Positions 47,093-57,900 of a stretch of 64,000 nt of DNA are shown piece after piece. Location: positions 561,230,315-561,294,314 of the forward strand of contig CM057346.1 in the NCBI GenBank assembly GCA_030015575.1, in the 5' to 3' direction. The notes under the pieces are model-generated. The model searched no databases. It saw nothing but the letters and a program-made list of their open reading frames with translations, and was not told the DNA's origin. This stretch comes from Agapanthus africanus (lineage: Eukaryota > Streptophyta > Magnoliopsida > Asparagales > Amaryllidaceae). Made by a program: the position numbers and the translations under genes. The first letter of the stretch is position 1, and each line of letters begins with the position of its first letter.

Positions 47093-48506
47093 AACATTAA
47101 AAATATAAAAATTATAAATAAATAAACAGGGGAGTGCCGACATTTTGACCCTCTTGGTTTAGTATGACAGTGAGGACACTGTCAAGTACAAGTTTGGGGG
47201 CATGCTCGGTACGTCTTCTTCCTTCGCATTCATTTGTACATATTTTTTTATTTGCATATTTATTTGAAAAACCCATAAAAATTGAAAATTTTCAAAAATT
47301 ATAAAAATTATTGTATTCAATTTTGGCTATAATTGACTTGAGTTTGACAAATAGGTTAACTGGGTAGGAACAACTAGATCTTAGACTTAGTGAATTAAAA
47401 ACCCTAAAGATAACATTCCTTAAAGTTTAACGGTAGAAAGTATATGCCTTGTAGTTTATTTAGAAATAGGCAAATTTTGGGTTCACTTCTTGGGCTAAGT
47501 CGAAACAAGGGAAGAGTATTGATGTTCTTATTAGAGTATAAGTTTGAAAATAGTTCCTAGCTTAAGTCTAAATTCTGAAAATATATACCCTACAATTTGC
47601 ACAATCACGCACCATGAAACTTGGAATAGTAGAAGAGACCTTGAAATGCTCTTGTCTAAAGTCCTTAGTACAATGAAAATAAAAAAATATATAAGTGTGA
47701 ATAAAGAATAAAAATGGACACTGGTTTTTGTGATTACTTAAGGCTGCAAAAATAGAAAAATATTTAGCGAGGGTGCTTCATCACCTAGTGCCTTAGACCA
47801 ACTGGTTTGGGAGTCACTGCTAAAAGCCTTGGGTGTTGCAAGACTAGGAATTACGCTTTAATATGCAAACACATCTTGTAATCGGTTGTTGGTACCTCAA
47901 GAAGTATTAACTGTCGCATGAAGGATGTGTAAGCAAAATTCAATTAAAAATTCACCAATTAATAAGTGCTTTGGACAAAGGACGAGAGTACGATTGCTTG
48001 ATTTGAATTTCCAAGCGTAAGGGTGATCTATACAACACGTAGGGGTATGTGATTGAAATTTAGATAAGAGAGAGGAATGAAAAATAGAACTTATATCTTT
48101 AATAGAGTTGATAGAAATTCCTAAGTCGAGATGGAATCCTAGAAGGAAAACTTAAGAGATGCCGAAAGCTAAGTAAGTCTATAGGATATATATAATCTTA
48201 AGTTAAATAATGAGGAAGTGTGAAGAATGTGGATGGATAATTTACAAGTATAAGATAATAGAATTCCTTGTTAGAAAACCTGATTGGAGAACAAAAGTCA
48301 ATGGGCCGAATTGATAGGATTTTGTGGGTAGTATCCGCTGAAAACCCTCAGGAGACAACACTCCTCCTACTAGGGACACCTAGAGGTTTAACGGCTTGTT
48401 GCACGAGCTCAGTGCAATCGCGTTTCCCTGCTAAAGTATGGTTAGGATTTTAGTGAATAAAAATAAGTTTGCTCGAGGACGAGCAAAAGATAAGTTTGGG
48501 GATATT
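47093..48506 (+). other. 3' non-coding region and polypurine tract of the non-autonomous element
   Basis: About 1.4 kb with no protein-like ORF. A second CAAGTTTGGGGGCATGC lies at about 47190 and the true polypurine candidate AAGTTTGGGGATATT at 48492-48506, just before the LTR. A 14-bp palindromic spacer, GACAGTGAGGACACTGTC, lies near 47166. Otherwise AT-rich and featureless to my reading. Confidence 0.6.
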
Positions 48507-49848
48507 TGTTCACATCATAATATTGCATTATTATATTCCCCATTCTTATTCTTTTTATAAATAAATAGGTGCTTTTGACGCATGTCTGCTATATGTTACA
48601 GGTTACAGGTTCTTGGACAGGAAACAGTGAAAACGATGTAAAGACGATGAAAATATGGACTTTTGACCAACAAATGGGAGGATCTTAGTCAAGCCTACAT
48701 CGAAAGACAGTGCACAATTAACAAGGCAACTCAAGGTCCAAAAATACAAAGCAGACGGTTAAAAATCCATTGCAAATTGTTCACTGAAGATCTGGAACTA
48801 ATGTAGAAGCCCAATTTGTAAAAGAACCAAAGAACCAGAAGACAAAAAGGACCAAGAACAAAACCCAAAAATTTCAGCATGTGAGCCAACTAAAGGGCCG
48901 CGGAACCGCGGCCCAAGCCCACCATTGCCGCGGTTCCGCGGCCAGAAGAAGACAAAAGGAGAATTATTTTTTACCAAAATTCAGTGGCTTCGTTGACCGG
49001 TCTTTCTAGAGGGCTATTTTTGTAATTGTAGACATGCGAATCAGATGTAACCTAGGGTTTCCTATTCTCTATAAATAGGAACTCTAATCATTGTAACTCT
49101 TTATGCCTCTCTTTAATGAATAAAATTTAGAAATCTTTTGGAGAGCATCGGTGTTTCTTCTCCATTCAGAAATTCAGATCTGACAACCCTGCATGGATGA
49201 TTGGAGGGATGCATCTGTAAGTATTTTAATTTCTTGCCCTAGTGTAGTTTTCAATTCTTTGCCCTAGGTAGATTTAATTTCATGTCCTAGGAACTTGTTT
49301 AGGGTTTAGCTTTTGGGAAGGATTTTGAGAGATGAGATCTCTCATCCCTTTCTTACCCACCAAACATTCATAATAGGACTCCATGCATACATGCACATAC
49401 CGCTCCCTATGGCACTCTATCCCTCGAGGTAGCGGTGATACCGTAGTATAAAGGCCCGGGTGTGATGTTTTCCATGGAGGTTAGGGTAAGGATCTCTAAA
49501 GGAAGAACAAGAACCTAGAGGAAGGAACACCTTCCCGAACGGATCTAATCCACTTTATTGATAATTACCATAACTCCTCACAGATCTTCATTCGGGTATT
49601 GAAAGTGGTGAGATTTAATTACATTTCCAAACCATCCCTAAACCTAGCCCTAGTAAGAATAGATCTAGATAATTGCCCTAGGTTAATTAGATTTTTAGAT
49701 TTAATAATCAACCGAACACCCTTCGGAATTAACTCGTAAGAACGAAACAGAAATTTACACATCCCTGCGGATCGACCCGTATTCACCGGCTAGCTGCGAA
49801 GCGACGCCGTTTCTGATTACGGTAAACTACAAATTTTTGGTATAATCA
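48507..49848 (+). repeat. 3' LTR of the non-autonomous element
   Basis: 1342 bp, same ends and length as 43177-44518; TATA box at 49068-49079 and GC palindromes at 48896-48943 are unchanged. Confidence 0.93.
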
Positions 49849-51050
49849 GGGTCCTACCGGGCCCGACTGTTGCAGGTCGCGAGCGGATGCTGGGCCATGA
49901 GATTTGATTTTTGAAGCAACAGGTGTTCCTGTTGGAAAGCACGCGACCCAGTGGAGGGATTATGTTGGGCAGGAGATCCGTAATTATTACAAATACCCGT
50001 TCCATATTCAGTGGAATAAGGCCTAGTCTGAGTGTGCTACGCTGTTTGTTTAAGTCGGATGAGGTATGACATACCCTTTCATGCATTTAAATTGCAATCA
50101 TTGTTATATACATATACATATAATTATTTGTTTAATATATTTCAATTTCAGACAAGGAAAAATTACAGATTCGTTGGCGAGCCCAGTGAGGATGGTGTGT
50201 ACAGGCCATTTGATATAGATCACGCTCTCGCTCACTTCTTAGGCCGGTGTCAAGTGATTAAGCGATATCGCCGATGGGAAGTGAAGAGTGAACTTTACTT
50301 TCCTTGAGCCGCGGCGACCGAGGATCAGCGGATGCACTTGATGGAGGTCATAGCGATGGAGATCTCGAGAGAATATTGGCCGCTTCTTGTTACCTATTTT
50401 GAGCACGATGATTTGCAGGTATCAATTTAATTTTTAAGATTTTAACAATATAACATGAAATCATATTCTAAAATATATTATAATCTTTATTTTTGCAAGA
50501 CGATATCGTTTCGAAATAAGCAGAACCAGAACAACGGCGTGCGAGAACGCGCCATCTCGATCCAAGGGAAACGCTCGCAGGCCAACGCTCGGTGGCATTT
50601 GGTGAGTATTTCGACGGTTAATTCTATATGTTTTCTATATCGTAAATTAATTATTAAACTAAATTCTAATTTCACCACAGAGAAAGAACAACCCCGCAAA
50701 CTACCATGAAGCCAAGGGACAGGCTGCGTTACACAAGGACACGGGCGCATACATGGTAAGTTTCATATAATCAAGTTGATTATGTATTTTAAGTTAGCAC
50801 CTATGCATACACACACATTCTATATAGACCCATTTCCAAGAGCACACGGACGCTTTGGGACTTGGCCCCGGCGACTCAATCATCGCCACTGTCCCTATCC
50901 TGGATTCGATATCCAGCGGGTATCATGGTGGGTATGAGCGCTGTTCCCTTCCGAATGACGGCGCGACGGGGACGTCTTGCCTGAGATTCAGGGCAGATGC
51001 TAATTGGTGCTATCCGTCCACCTCTCCGAAGATGCCAAGTTGATTTATGG
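49849..51050 (+). pseudogene. CACTA A second gene, distal exons
   Basis: Resumes after the LTR element. Exon-like segments: around 49905-50030 (ATQWRDYVGQEIRNYYKYPF), 50153-50306 (TRKNYRFVGEPSEDGVYRPFDIDHALAHF), its continuation after a TGA (50335-50418, MHLMEVIAMEISREYWPLL), 50500-50600 (RNKQNQNNGVRERAISIQGKR), 50680-50755 (RKNNPANYHEAKGQAALHKD) and 50828-50930 (EHTDALGLGPGDSIIATVP). GT/AG intron borders are visible at most joins. This looks like a Transposase_24-type second protein of CACTA elements, but the match is weaker than for TNP2. Stops show decay. Confidence 0.5.
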
Positions 51051-51559
51051 TACCGTGTATCGAAGGTTTAAATGGATGCGTCCGATGTAGCAGACTTCGT
51101 CAGATTCCCCCTCGCTTGAGGGGTTTTTGATTGTGAGGACGCTCTTCCCTGCAGGCGCAAGCCCCTGCAGTTAATTACGCTACCGCATCACGGTAACCAC
51201 TTTCTCCTTCTCCAGATGGTCACTTCGTGTCGTGTGTGTTTATTTTGTATTTAGTTGCCCGTGGATTGTATTCGGAGACTGAGTTATGTCGTCGCCCGTA
51301 GGGCATGGACTAGTCCAAATCCGTATTATCTTAGATTTGGGTTTGGGGGTTTGGTTGTAAGGATACGTTAGCCTCATTGAGGACTAAGATCAACTTAAAT
51401 GTTTGTTAAGGATACGTTAGCCTAGTTTTTAGACTAAGATCGACTTGACGGGATCGTTTAGATCCAACAATAGGGTAATTAAGGGATCCCTGTTGTTTAG
51501 TTTAGTGACATTGCGATCAATAGGTAGTTTAAGGACATTGCGGTCCAATGTTAGTTTTA

Positions 51560-51880
51560 AGACATTGCGGTCAAGGTTAAGGACGTCATAGTCCGTGGGT
51601 TTAAGGACTCCACAGTCCGATGTTAGTTTTAAGACATCCCGGTCAAGGTTAAGGACGTCATAGTCCATGGGTTTAAGGACCCCACAGTCCGATGTTAGTT
51701 TTAAGACATCACGGTCAAGGTTAAGGACGTCATAGTCCATGAGTTTAAGGACCCCACAGTCCGTGTCAATGTGTGGTTATCGGGACCCGTCACCTCTTTG
51801 AAGACGTTGAGGAATTACAATGCCAAGTTTCAAAGGAATGAAGAGATGTACCCTTGAACCAAGGTAGATTAAATAGTCTT
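51560..51880 (-). repeat. 72-bp tandem array, left copy, with flanking repeat
   Basis: The junction AGGTTAAGGACGTC recurs at 51574, 51646 and 51718, exactly 72 bp apart. Each 72-mer consists of three related 24-nt modules with GGAC...GTCC or AGAC...GTC arms. The array and the next 90 bp (GGGACCCGTCACCTCTTTGAAG to about 51845) recur at 59610-60125 in the same orientation. The minus strand is open through it with 24-residue repeats. Confidence 0.88.
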
Positions 51881-52059
51881 TGTCCCAGTTTGGGACCGAG
51901 ACCAATTAATTATGTTATGAGCCCATTGGCCCAGTTGAATTTGAATTGAGGACTTATGGCCATTTTGGGCTGAGTCCAATCATGTTTAGCATATTGACTT
52001 TCTGTTGGTCCATTAGAGGATAGGCTTTGCCTCTAGAAACTTAGCCAATGGGGCTAAAG

Positions 52060-52417
52060 TTAGTGTTAAACACTAAAGACCAATCAGTGTTGAACACTGA
52101 GAATGGGATTGACAAGTTAATGTTTAACACTAAAAGATAGTTAGTGTTAAACACCAGCAACAGGGCTTTCAAATTAGTGTTTATACACTAACGCAAATCA
52201 GTGTTAAACACTGGCAGTGGAGATTTCAAATTAGTGTTTAACACTAAGGCAGATCAGTGTTAAATACTGGAAACAGGGTTTTCCAAGTTGGTGTTCAACA
52301 CCAAGAAAGTCAGTGTTAAACACTGTAAATAGAGTTTTCCAAATTAGTGTTTAAACACTAAGAAAATAAGTGTTGAACACTGGATATAGAGGTTTCAACT
52401 TTAGTGTTAAACACTAA
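52060..52417 (+). repeat. Thirteen AGTGTT-AACACT palindromes
   Basis: About every 25-30 bp a 15-18 bp palindrome occurs, from TTAGTGTTAAACACTAA at 52060-52076 to the same sequence at 52401-52417. TTAG/CTAA and TCAG/CTGA outer arms tend to alternate, and one copy reads TTGGTGTTCAACACCAA, changed in both arms. Confidence 0.9.
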
Positions 52418-52429
52418 GGCAAGAGGGGT

Positions 52430-52645
52430 CACGTGGTAGCACGTGAGAGCGCCCTCAATTCATTTTATTCTGCCAAAAGTATTGAATAGTTTAGAGCATC
52501 ACGTGCTGTCACGTGATGGGCATTTAAATGTTTGTCTGTTAGAACTTCTGCCAAGGGGTCACGTGGGGCACGTGAGGCATTGCCTCAAAGCCCTTCTCTG
52601 TGGAACTTTTCAGGGGTCACGTGGTAGCACGTGACCCTGCTTCTT
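52430..52645 (+). repeat. Paired G-box palindromes, upstream cluster
   Basis: Four pairs of the form TCACGTG-N4-CACGTGA, such as GGTCACGTGGTAGCACGTGA near 52429 and GGTCACGTGGTAGCACGTGA near 52615, plus ATCACGTGCTGTCACGTGAT near 52498. CACGTG is the plant G-box, bound by bZIP and bHLH factors. Confidence 0.85.
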
Positions 52646-52659
52646 TGCGTGTCTGTTTA

Positions 52660-53235
52660 TCTTTTAGGAATTAAATCCTTCATAGGGTTAAACCCTAGCT
52701 ATAACTTCAGAGGAATTAAATTCCTACTTTCTTTTTGAAGAATTATATTCTTAGATGGAGTTAAACCCCGGCTTTTCTTCTGTAGGAATTAAATTCCTAA
52801 TGTATGTGAAGAACTGAATTCTATCCTAGGGTTAAACCCTAATTTCTTCTTTCTTGAGGGAATTAAATTCCTGTTATTTTGACAGAATTAAGTTCTTAAC
52901 TAGGGTTAAACTCTGGTTCTGTTCATTTTGAAGGAATTAAATTCCTATAACATAGGGTTAAACCCTAATTTTATTTTAATGGAATTAAATTCCTATAATT
53001 CTGTGAGAATTAAATTCTCAAAATTCCATTCCCTCTCTATGCTTTGGATCTGCATGGCAGGATCTCAACCCAATGAGAATTAAATTCTCAATTCATGGGG
53101 AGATGTGCACTCTGCAGATCCTCTACTAAAGAGAGAACTAAGTTCTTCTTTTTAATATAAGAGTTAAACTCTTTGAGAATTAAATTCTCTATTTAAAAGC
53201 CTCTCCTTTCTTACCTAAGGTTTTCTTTTGCAGAA
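52660..53235 (+). repeat. Palindromes centred on TTAA, several arm families
   Basis: About twenty palindromes: AGGAATTAAATTCCT, GAGAATTAAATTCTC, AGGGTTAAACCCT, AAGAATTATATTCTT, GAGTTAAACTC and others, spaced 20-45 bp. Arms differ among families but each copy pairs with itself. Related ones (GGTGAATTTTATTCACC, TTGGATTTCAAATCCAA, GGTGATAATTAATCACC) continue to about 53560, and GGGAATTTAATTCCC types recur at 54165-54650. Confidence 0.88.
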
Positions 53236-53649
53236 GATCAAATTCTTCCAAAGTCTCGAGGCTCTGTATGTCTCTGTCTCTCTATATATCTCTTTTTTTT
53301 TTGTATATCTCTTGGCTCCTATTTATAGGAGAAGGAGTAGAATCAATTAGTTTTAGTGAATCTTTCATTGAGAGATTTGATTTGCATTCATCATTCATCT
53401 GGACCTTTGGATTATTAGGTGAATTTTATTCACCATTGGATTTCAAATCCAAAGATATTCCTTTGTTATTTCGGTTAGATTTTAAGGGGAAATCTTTCCA
53501 AGTTCAAGATTTTTCCATAAATAGGTGATAATTAATCACCTTTAGATTTTTAATCCAACGGTTCCAAATAATTCTTTTCCACTTTGGAAAGACTTGAGAG
53601 ATCTTTTCATAGAATTTAACTCTGTCATAAAAATAAGGCTCTTAAAGCC

Positions 53650-54015
53650 GGTCACGTGTGGCCACGTGACCGTTGGTCACGTGTGCGCACGTGACCCCTG
53701 GTCACGTTAGGCACGTGACCCCCCTGGAATGGGCTTCCCTTCCTTCTGCGCTCTGTTCTTTGCCGCTGCTTGGTCATCACGTGCCAACACGTGACCACTG
53801 GTCACGTGTGCACACGTGATGCTTTTTCTGGAGCTTTTTTCTTGATTTACTCAGGGAACGAATGTGCCTTGTGTCGCCGCTTTTACATGTCAAGTGTCAA
53901 CACGTGACCGCTGGTCACGTGCTAGCACGTGATGCCTCCTCCATAGGTTTTCCTGATTTTAAATCAGGAAAAAAATGCCCCCACAGCGTTGTTCTCACGT
54001 GTCAGCACGTGAGTG
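53650..54015 (+). promoter_or_regulatory. Paired G-box cluster upstream of the antisense gene
   Basis: About eight pairs, starting with GGTCACGTG-TGGC-CACGTGACC at 53650-53671 (nine-base perfect arms), then GGTCACGTG-TGCG-CACGTGACC near 53675, and ending with CTCACGTG-TCAG-CACGTGAG near 53995. The last lies about 75 bp upstream of a TATA box. Such G-boxes could bind bZIP or bHLH factors; that they drive this gene is inference. Confidence 0.7.
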
Positions 54016-54085
54016 CAACGCTGTCACTTTTGTGACCGTTGGATCCATCTAGGGAATCAGGGAGATGAAGCGTTTCCATCGCATC

Positions 54086-54094
54086 CTATAAATG
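54086..54094 (+). promoter_or_regulatory. TATA box of the antisense gene
   Basis: CTATAAATG, followed 30-35 bp later by a pyrimidine-rich start region (GCCTTCACTTTGCTC). An untranslated exon to 54245 ends CCTCAG before GTAATG; the intron closes at TTTCAG (54985), 5 bp before the coding ATG at 54991. It contains a TA-rich tract near 54900-54935. Confidence 0.6.
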
Positions 54095-54990
54095 CCCATG
54101 TCCTTTTCAGAAGAGCCTTCACTTTGCTCATCTTCTTCCTTTGAGAACTTTTTTCCTTGAGAATTTAATTCTCGTTTCCAGAGCTTAGTTCTCTGTCTCA
54201 AACATTTTCCAGAGTTTAACTCTGTTGAAGGATCATTTTTCCTCAGGTAATGATGTTGAACGGTCGAAGCACCTTCATTTTAAAAGAACTCTCTGAATTT
54301 TAAATCCACATTAGGGGTTTTACCTCTTTTAATATGAACCCATTTTTTTCGAATTTATCAACGAAAATAGAGAACCATTTAATCTTCGAACAATGGATCT
54401 CCTAGGGTTCACTTGATGCTTTTAGGGAGATGATGAGATCCGTTGCCTCTTTTTAAGGAATTTAATTCCGTTTGAAGAAAATGTTTCTGGGAATTTAATT
54501 CCCTTCTCTTAATAAGAAATTTAATTCCTATGAAGAACTCAGTTTCTTCACATGGAGGCTTCTTAGGGTTTCCTTGTCCTAAGTTGTTCTTCTGTACTCA
54601 ACGGAGAAGACGCTTGCAATGATGTCTTGTCTGGGAATTTAATTCTCTTGATCCTGTGTGATTTGTTGCAGAGTCCAAGGTGGATTTTTATTAGGAGAAT
54701 ATGTAGGGTCATTTAAGGTCCACTGTTTATTTAATTAGAATATCCCCTTTGTCTCATTATAATTGCTGTGTCTCATCATCAACCAGCCGTCATCTTGATT
54801 TCGTGGGACCCCCATGTTTTGTAACTAATGGTCCTACCAAACAAGTCCTCTGTCGCTTTCTTCAACTGTCTTCATATATCTATGCTCATATGTGTGTGTG
54901 GATATATATATGTATGTATATATATACACATATATATACATATTGCTGGCTCCACTTTTAACAGTTTTCCTTTACTTTGTTTCAGGTGCG

Positions 54991-57900
54991 ATGGCTTCTG
55001 TTCCGTGCTTTCCCTTCACTCGCTTGGAGGCTGCTTTTCCTCAGTCACCATCTGATGAGGAAGCGATGGCGATGATCTGGGCTCATGACCCGAACTGCAC
55101 CAACTTACTTCTATGGGGAACTTGGTACAGCCATATTATCCGGGGTCGCCGGAGTTTCCTCTGTGAAGTGCCGACAGAGCCCACTTTCCCATTTTCGCCG
55201 ATGGATCCTCCGAGGACGGTTTTCGCTGTGGAGATGCCAAATTGGACTCCGACGGGACGGCTTGAGCCTTCGACGACCGGTATCCCGAACCATCCAATCC
55301 CCGCTATAGATATCCTTGGACGACGCATTTGCCAGGGTGAGGCCCACCCATGGGGACAAATTTATAAGATAGGGCTCACTCCTTGGCACCCTACGGGCTA
55401 CCTCCTCTGGGCTCGCTATATCCTTGCTACCCATCGTGCGCGGCTGCAGAAGGTCGGGCTTTACCAAGCGATATATGCGTCACTCTTCCATTATCAATCC
55501 CCGCATGTCTGGTGGGTTAAGGCGTTCTTGAATCAATGGAATCTCCCCACCAACACTTTTCTTCTGGGGAACAGAGAAGTCTCGATCTCTTTAGGAGAGT
55601 TCTATGAGATCTCGGGACTGCCAATCCGAAGGACTCTTTATGAGGAGTTGCTGCCCTCTGATGAATACGTCTTTGAACCCGAGCCTGCTCCGGTTGACGG
55701 CTTGTCTGCTGAGAACGCTGTCCGCCACAAACGTCCCAGCTTAATTAAGGTGCTGGGTATTTTTGATCGTTTGTTCACCGAATCCGAAGAGCAGGGTGTT
55801 ACTTTCAAGAGCTTCATTGCCTGCTTCCTTCGAGAGGACGTCGTATCGAAGACAGCTCCGAAGTTTGCCAACATCAAAGACCCCTTTCGGTTTGGTCCGA
55901 AGAAGCTGCCGACCACTAAATCGGATCTACCACAATACTATATCCCCATCATGTCGCCAATTTCTTTTGAGTCCATTGCAGCACCCGGTATGGATGAGGA
56001 AACGTTCTTCGTGGGGTTTGTCAGTGTCTGGCTTGGTTGGTTTGTTATTCCCATGCATCGCCGCTTCATGAGAGCTTCGGTTATCTACCCGGCTCATTGT
56101 ATCGCTGAAGGGACGCGGTTGACCATCAGCATCCCGGTGTTAGCGCATCTTTATCACGGGTTGGGCACTGCAGCTAATACCTCTACCCCTGGCGTGGATG
56201 TGGTAAATTTTTCGCTTCACTACTTTACGTCTTGGATCGAAATGCACGTCTTAGGTGCTTTCGCTATGCATCAAAGGCCCGCATTCTACGATGCCTATAC
56301 CTTCCCGTGGCTTATGCGATTGGCGGATGCATCTGCTGCTGACCCAACTCAATTCGGGGCTATTCGGACGTTGATTTCTCCTTACGCTACTGCTGGCGGG
56401 TTGGTATTTAATGATCGGGTGTTATCTTCTTCCGCGGGTTCAGCCCAGCCGCTTTGGGATCGGTCGATAGACAACGCGCCCTCTTTGAAGCCTCGGGAAG
56501 CCGCACGCTTATACGCAATCAGACCGGGTTACTTGGTGTTCCGTCAGGACAGTGTGGCTCTCTTCATGCGGTACAATCCGCATCGCTTTGCCCGGCAGTT
56601 TGGCTATGATCAGGGCGTCCCGTTTGAAGCTTTCATAGTCGCACCGGTTCCTTCGCTCGAGGCCGTCCGAGATGCCGCCCACCACTTTGTGAGGCTGAAC
56701 ACCGGTTCTCAGTTCATGATCCCCGATGGTGATTACATTCCCCGATGCGTGGGGTCATTCACGGGCTGGTATCTCCATCGGGTGAACCCGATTATTATTG
56801 AGGAGAGAAGGGTGCTTCTTGGCCACGGTGCCCCTATTCAGGTTCCGGCCACGGGAGCTGCGCTGCGACCGCGTGCCCCGGTCCGCTTTCCCCTGAGGGA
56901 TACCGGCGCTGCGCTTATTCCTGGAGAGTCGGGAGTAGATCTTACTCCAATAGCTGGTATGCCCATGGGTACTCGATCACGGGGTAGACGGGCCCCGGTA
57001 GTAGCATCACCGCCTGCGGCAGCACCACCCCCCGTGGCATCGACAATGGCGGTGTCATCCTCGGTTGTGGCACCGAGCGAGAGTAATAGGGATGAGGGTG
57101 TCGAGGGCGATGTGGGTCGGCACCGCCCTAAGGCTCCGCGGGGGAGGAAAAGGTCGTCCTCGGCGACTGGCTCTGGGTCCAAGCGCCGAAGGAAAGTGGC
57201 TACCAACTTGCTCGACTCTTTAACGGAGTCCGAACCCATTCTTGAAGATGAGCCATTGGCCTTGCAAGAGTCAGACGCTGGACTTCTTTTCCCGAGTTCG
57301 GCCGATGAGGAAGCCGCACAGTTGGCCGAGGCCATACGGCGTTCCAAAGACGCGTCTCATAATGCTAGGGTTCTAAAGAAGCCCTATCCCGCTGTAATCT
57401 TTTACGAAGACCCTTCGTGGATTCGGCGGCGGTTTATCGGTCCTTTGGAGGAATGGGGGAAAGGGCCCTGAAGCAGGCCGCTTCAGAAGACGCAGCGGAC
57501 GCACTTTCTTTGTGGACCGGGGGCCATGAGTCTACCCTTGAACCCCGGCGAGCACGCTTCCTTGAGAAGGAGCAGCGGCTTGAAGAAGCCATATTGAAGG
57601 CCTCGCTGCGCGTCGGTACGTTTTTGTTCTTCTTTATAGCTTTTCAGATTATTTACGCCTGTATATATGTATCCTTATTCTTGTGTGAATTGTGCAGAAT
57701 CTTCGACGCTGGGGGAGCTCCCTACGGGCTCGTTGAAGCTAAAGCCTGTCGAAATTCCCGATGAAGCATTGCTCGATGTGGAGGGGGCTGATGAGGCTGC
57801 TCCTCTTATGGTAGAGCCTCCAGTGGCGGTTCTTGATCGGGGAGTGCTTGCCCCTTTGGGGGAGGCTCCTTTGGAGGTTATCGTTCCAACGGCTCTTCCC

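Larger units (their letters stand above)
43177..49848 (+). mobile_element. Young non-autonomous LTR retrotransposon with one unknown ORF
   Basis: The element is 6672 bp, flanked by GGGTC at 43172-43176 and 49849-49853. Both LTRs are exactly 1342 bp with about 16 differences by hand count (about 1.2%). It has a tRNA-Asp primer site, a leader, one 559-residue ORF, about 1.4 kb of non-coding DNA and a polypurine-like stretch (AAGTTTGGGGATATT) before the right LTR. No gag, protease, RT or integrase motif was seen on either strand. Primer type, GC palindromes and AAGTTTGGGG motifs relate it to the Athila group, whose proteins would have to mobilise it. Confidence 0.92.
29640..51085 (+). mobile_element. 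CACTA element A (En/Spm type), truncated and twice interrupted
   Basis: Fragments of one CACTA gene set lie in order on the plus strand: TNP2 C-terminal half (29640-31425), start of a second gene (31503-31778), its continuation (42838-43176), and more of it (49849-51050). Between them sit CACTA B and a non-autonomous LTR element, each with its own target duplication. The TNP2 N-terminus and the left terminal repeat are absent, and the right end is cut near 51085 by the Tat-lineage element. Assignment of all pieces to one element is inferred from order and orientation. Confidence 0.7.

Noticed and set aside
44539-48506. Hidden gag or RT in the non-autonomous element
   Set aside because: I looked for zinc knuckles, DTG/DSG, YxDD and DDE contexts on both strands and found none.
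53010-53050. CCATTCCCTCTCT as the complement of a polypurine tract marking the Tat 3' LTR edge
   Set aside because: One of several pyrimidine runs; without the partner LTR there is no support for choosing it.
56838-57347. 169-residue minus-strand frame opposite the plant mobile domain gene
   Set aside because: High GC and codon complementarity explain it; no family features are visible.
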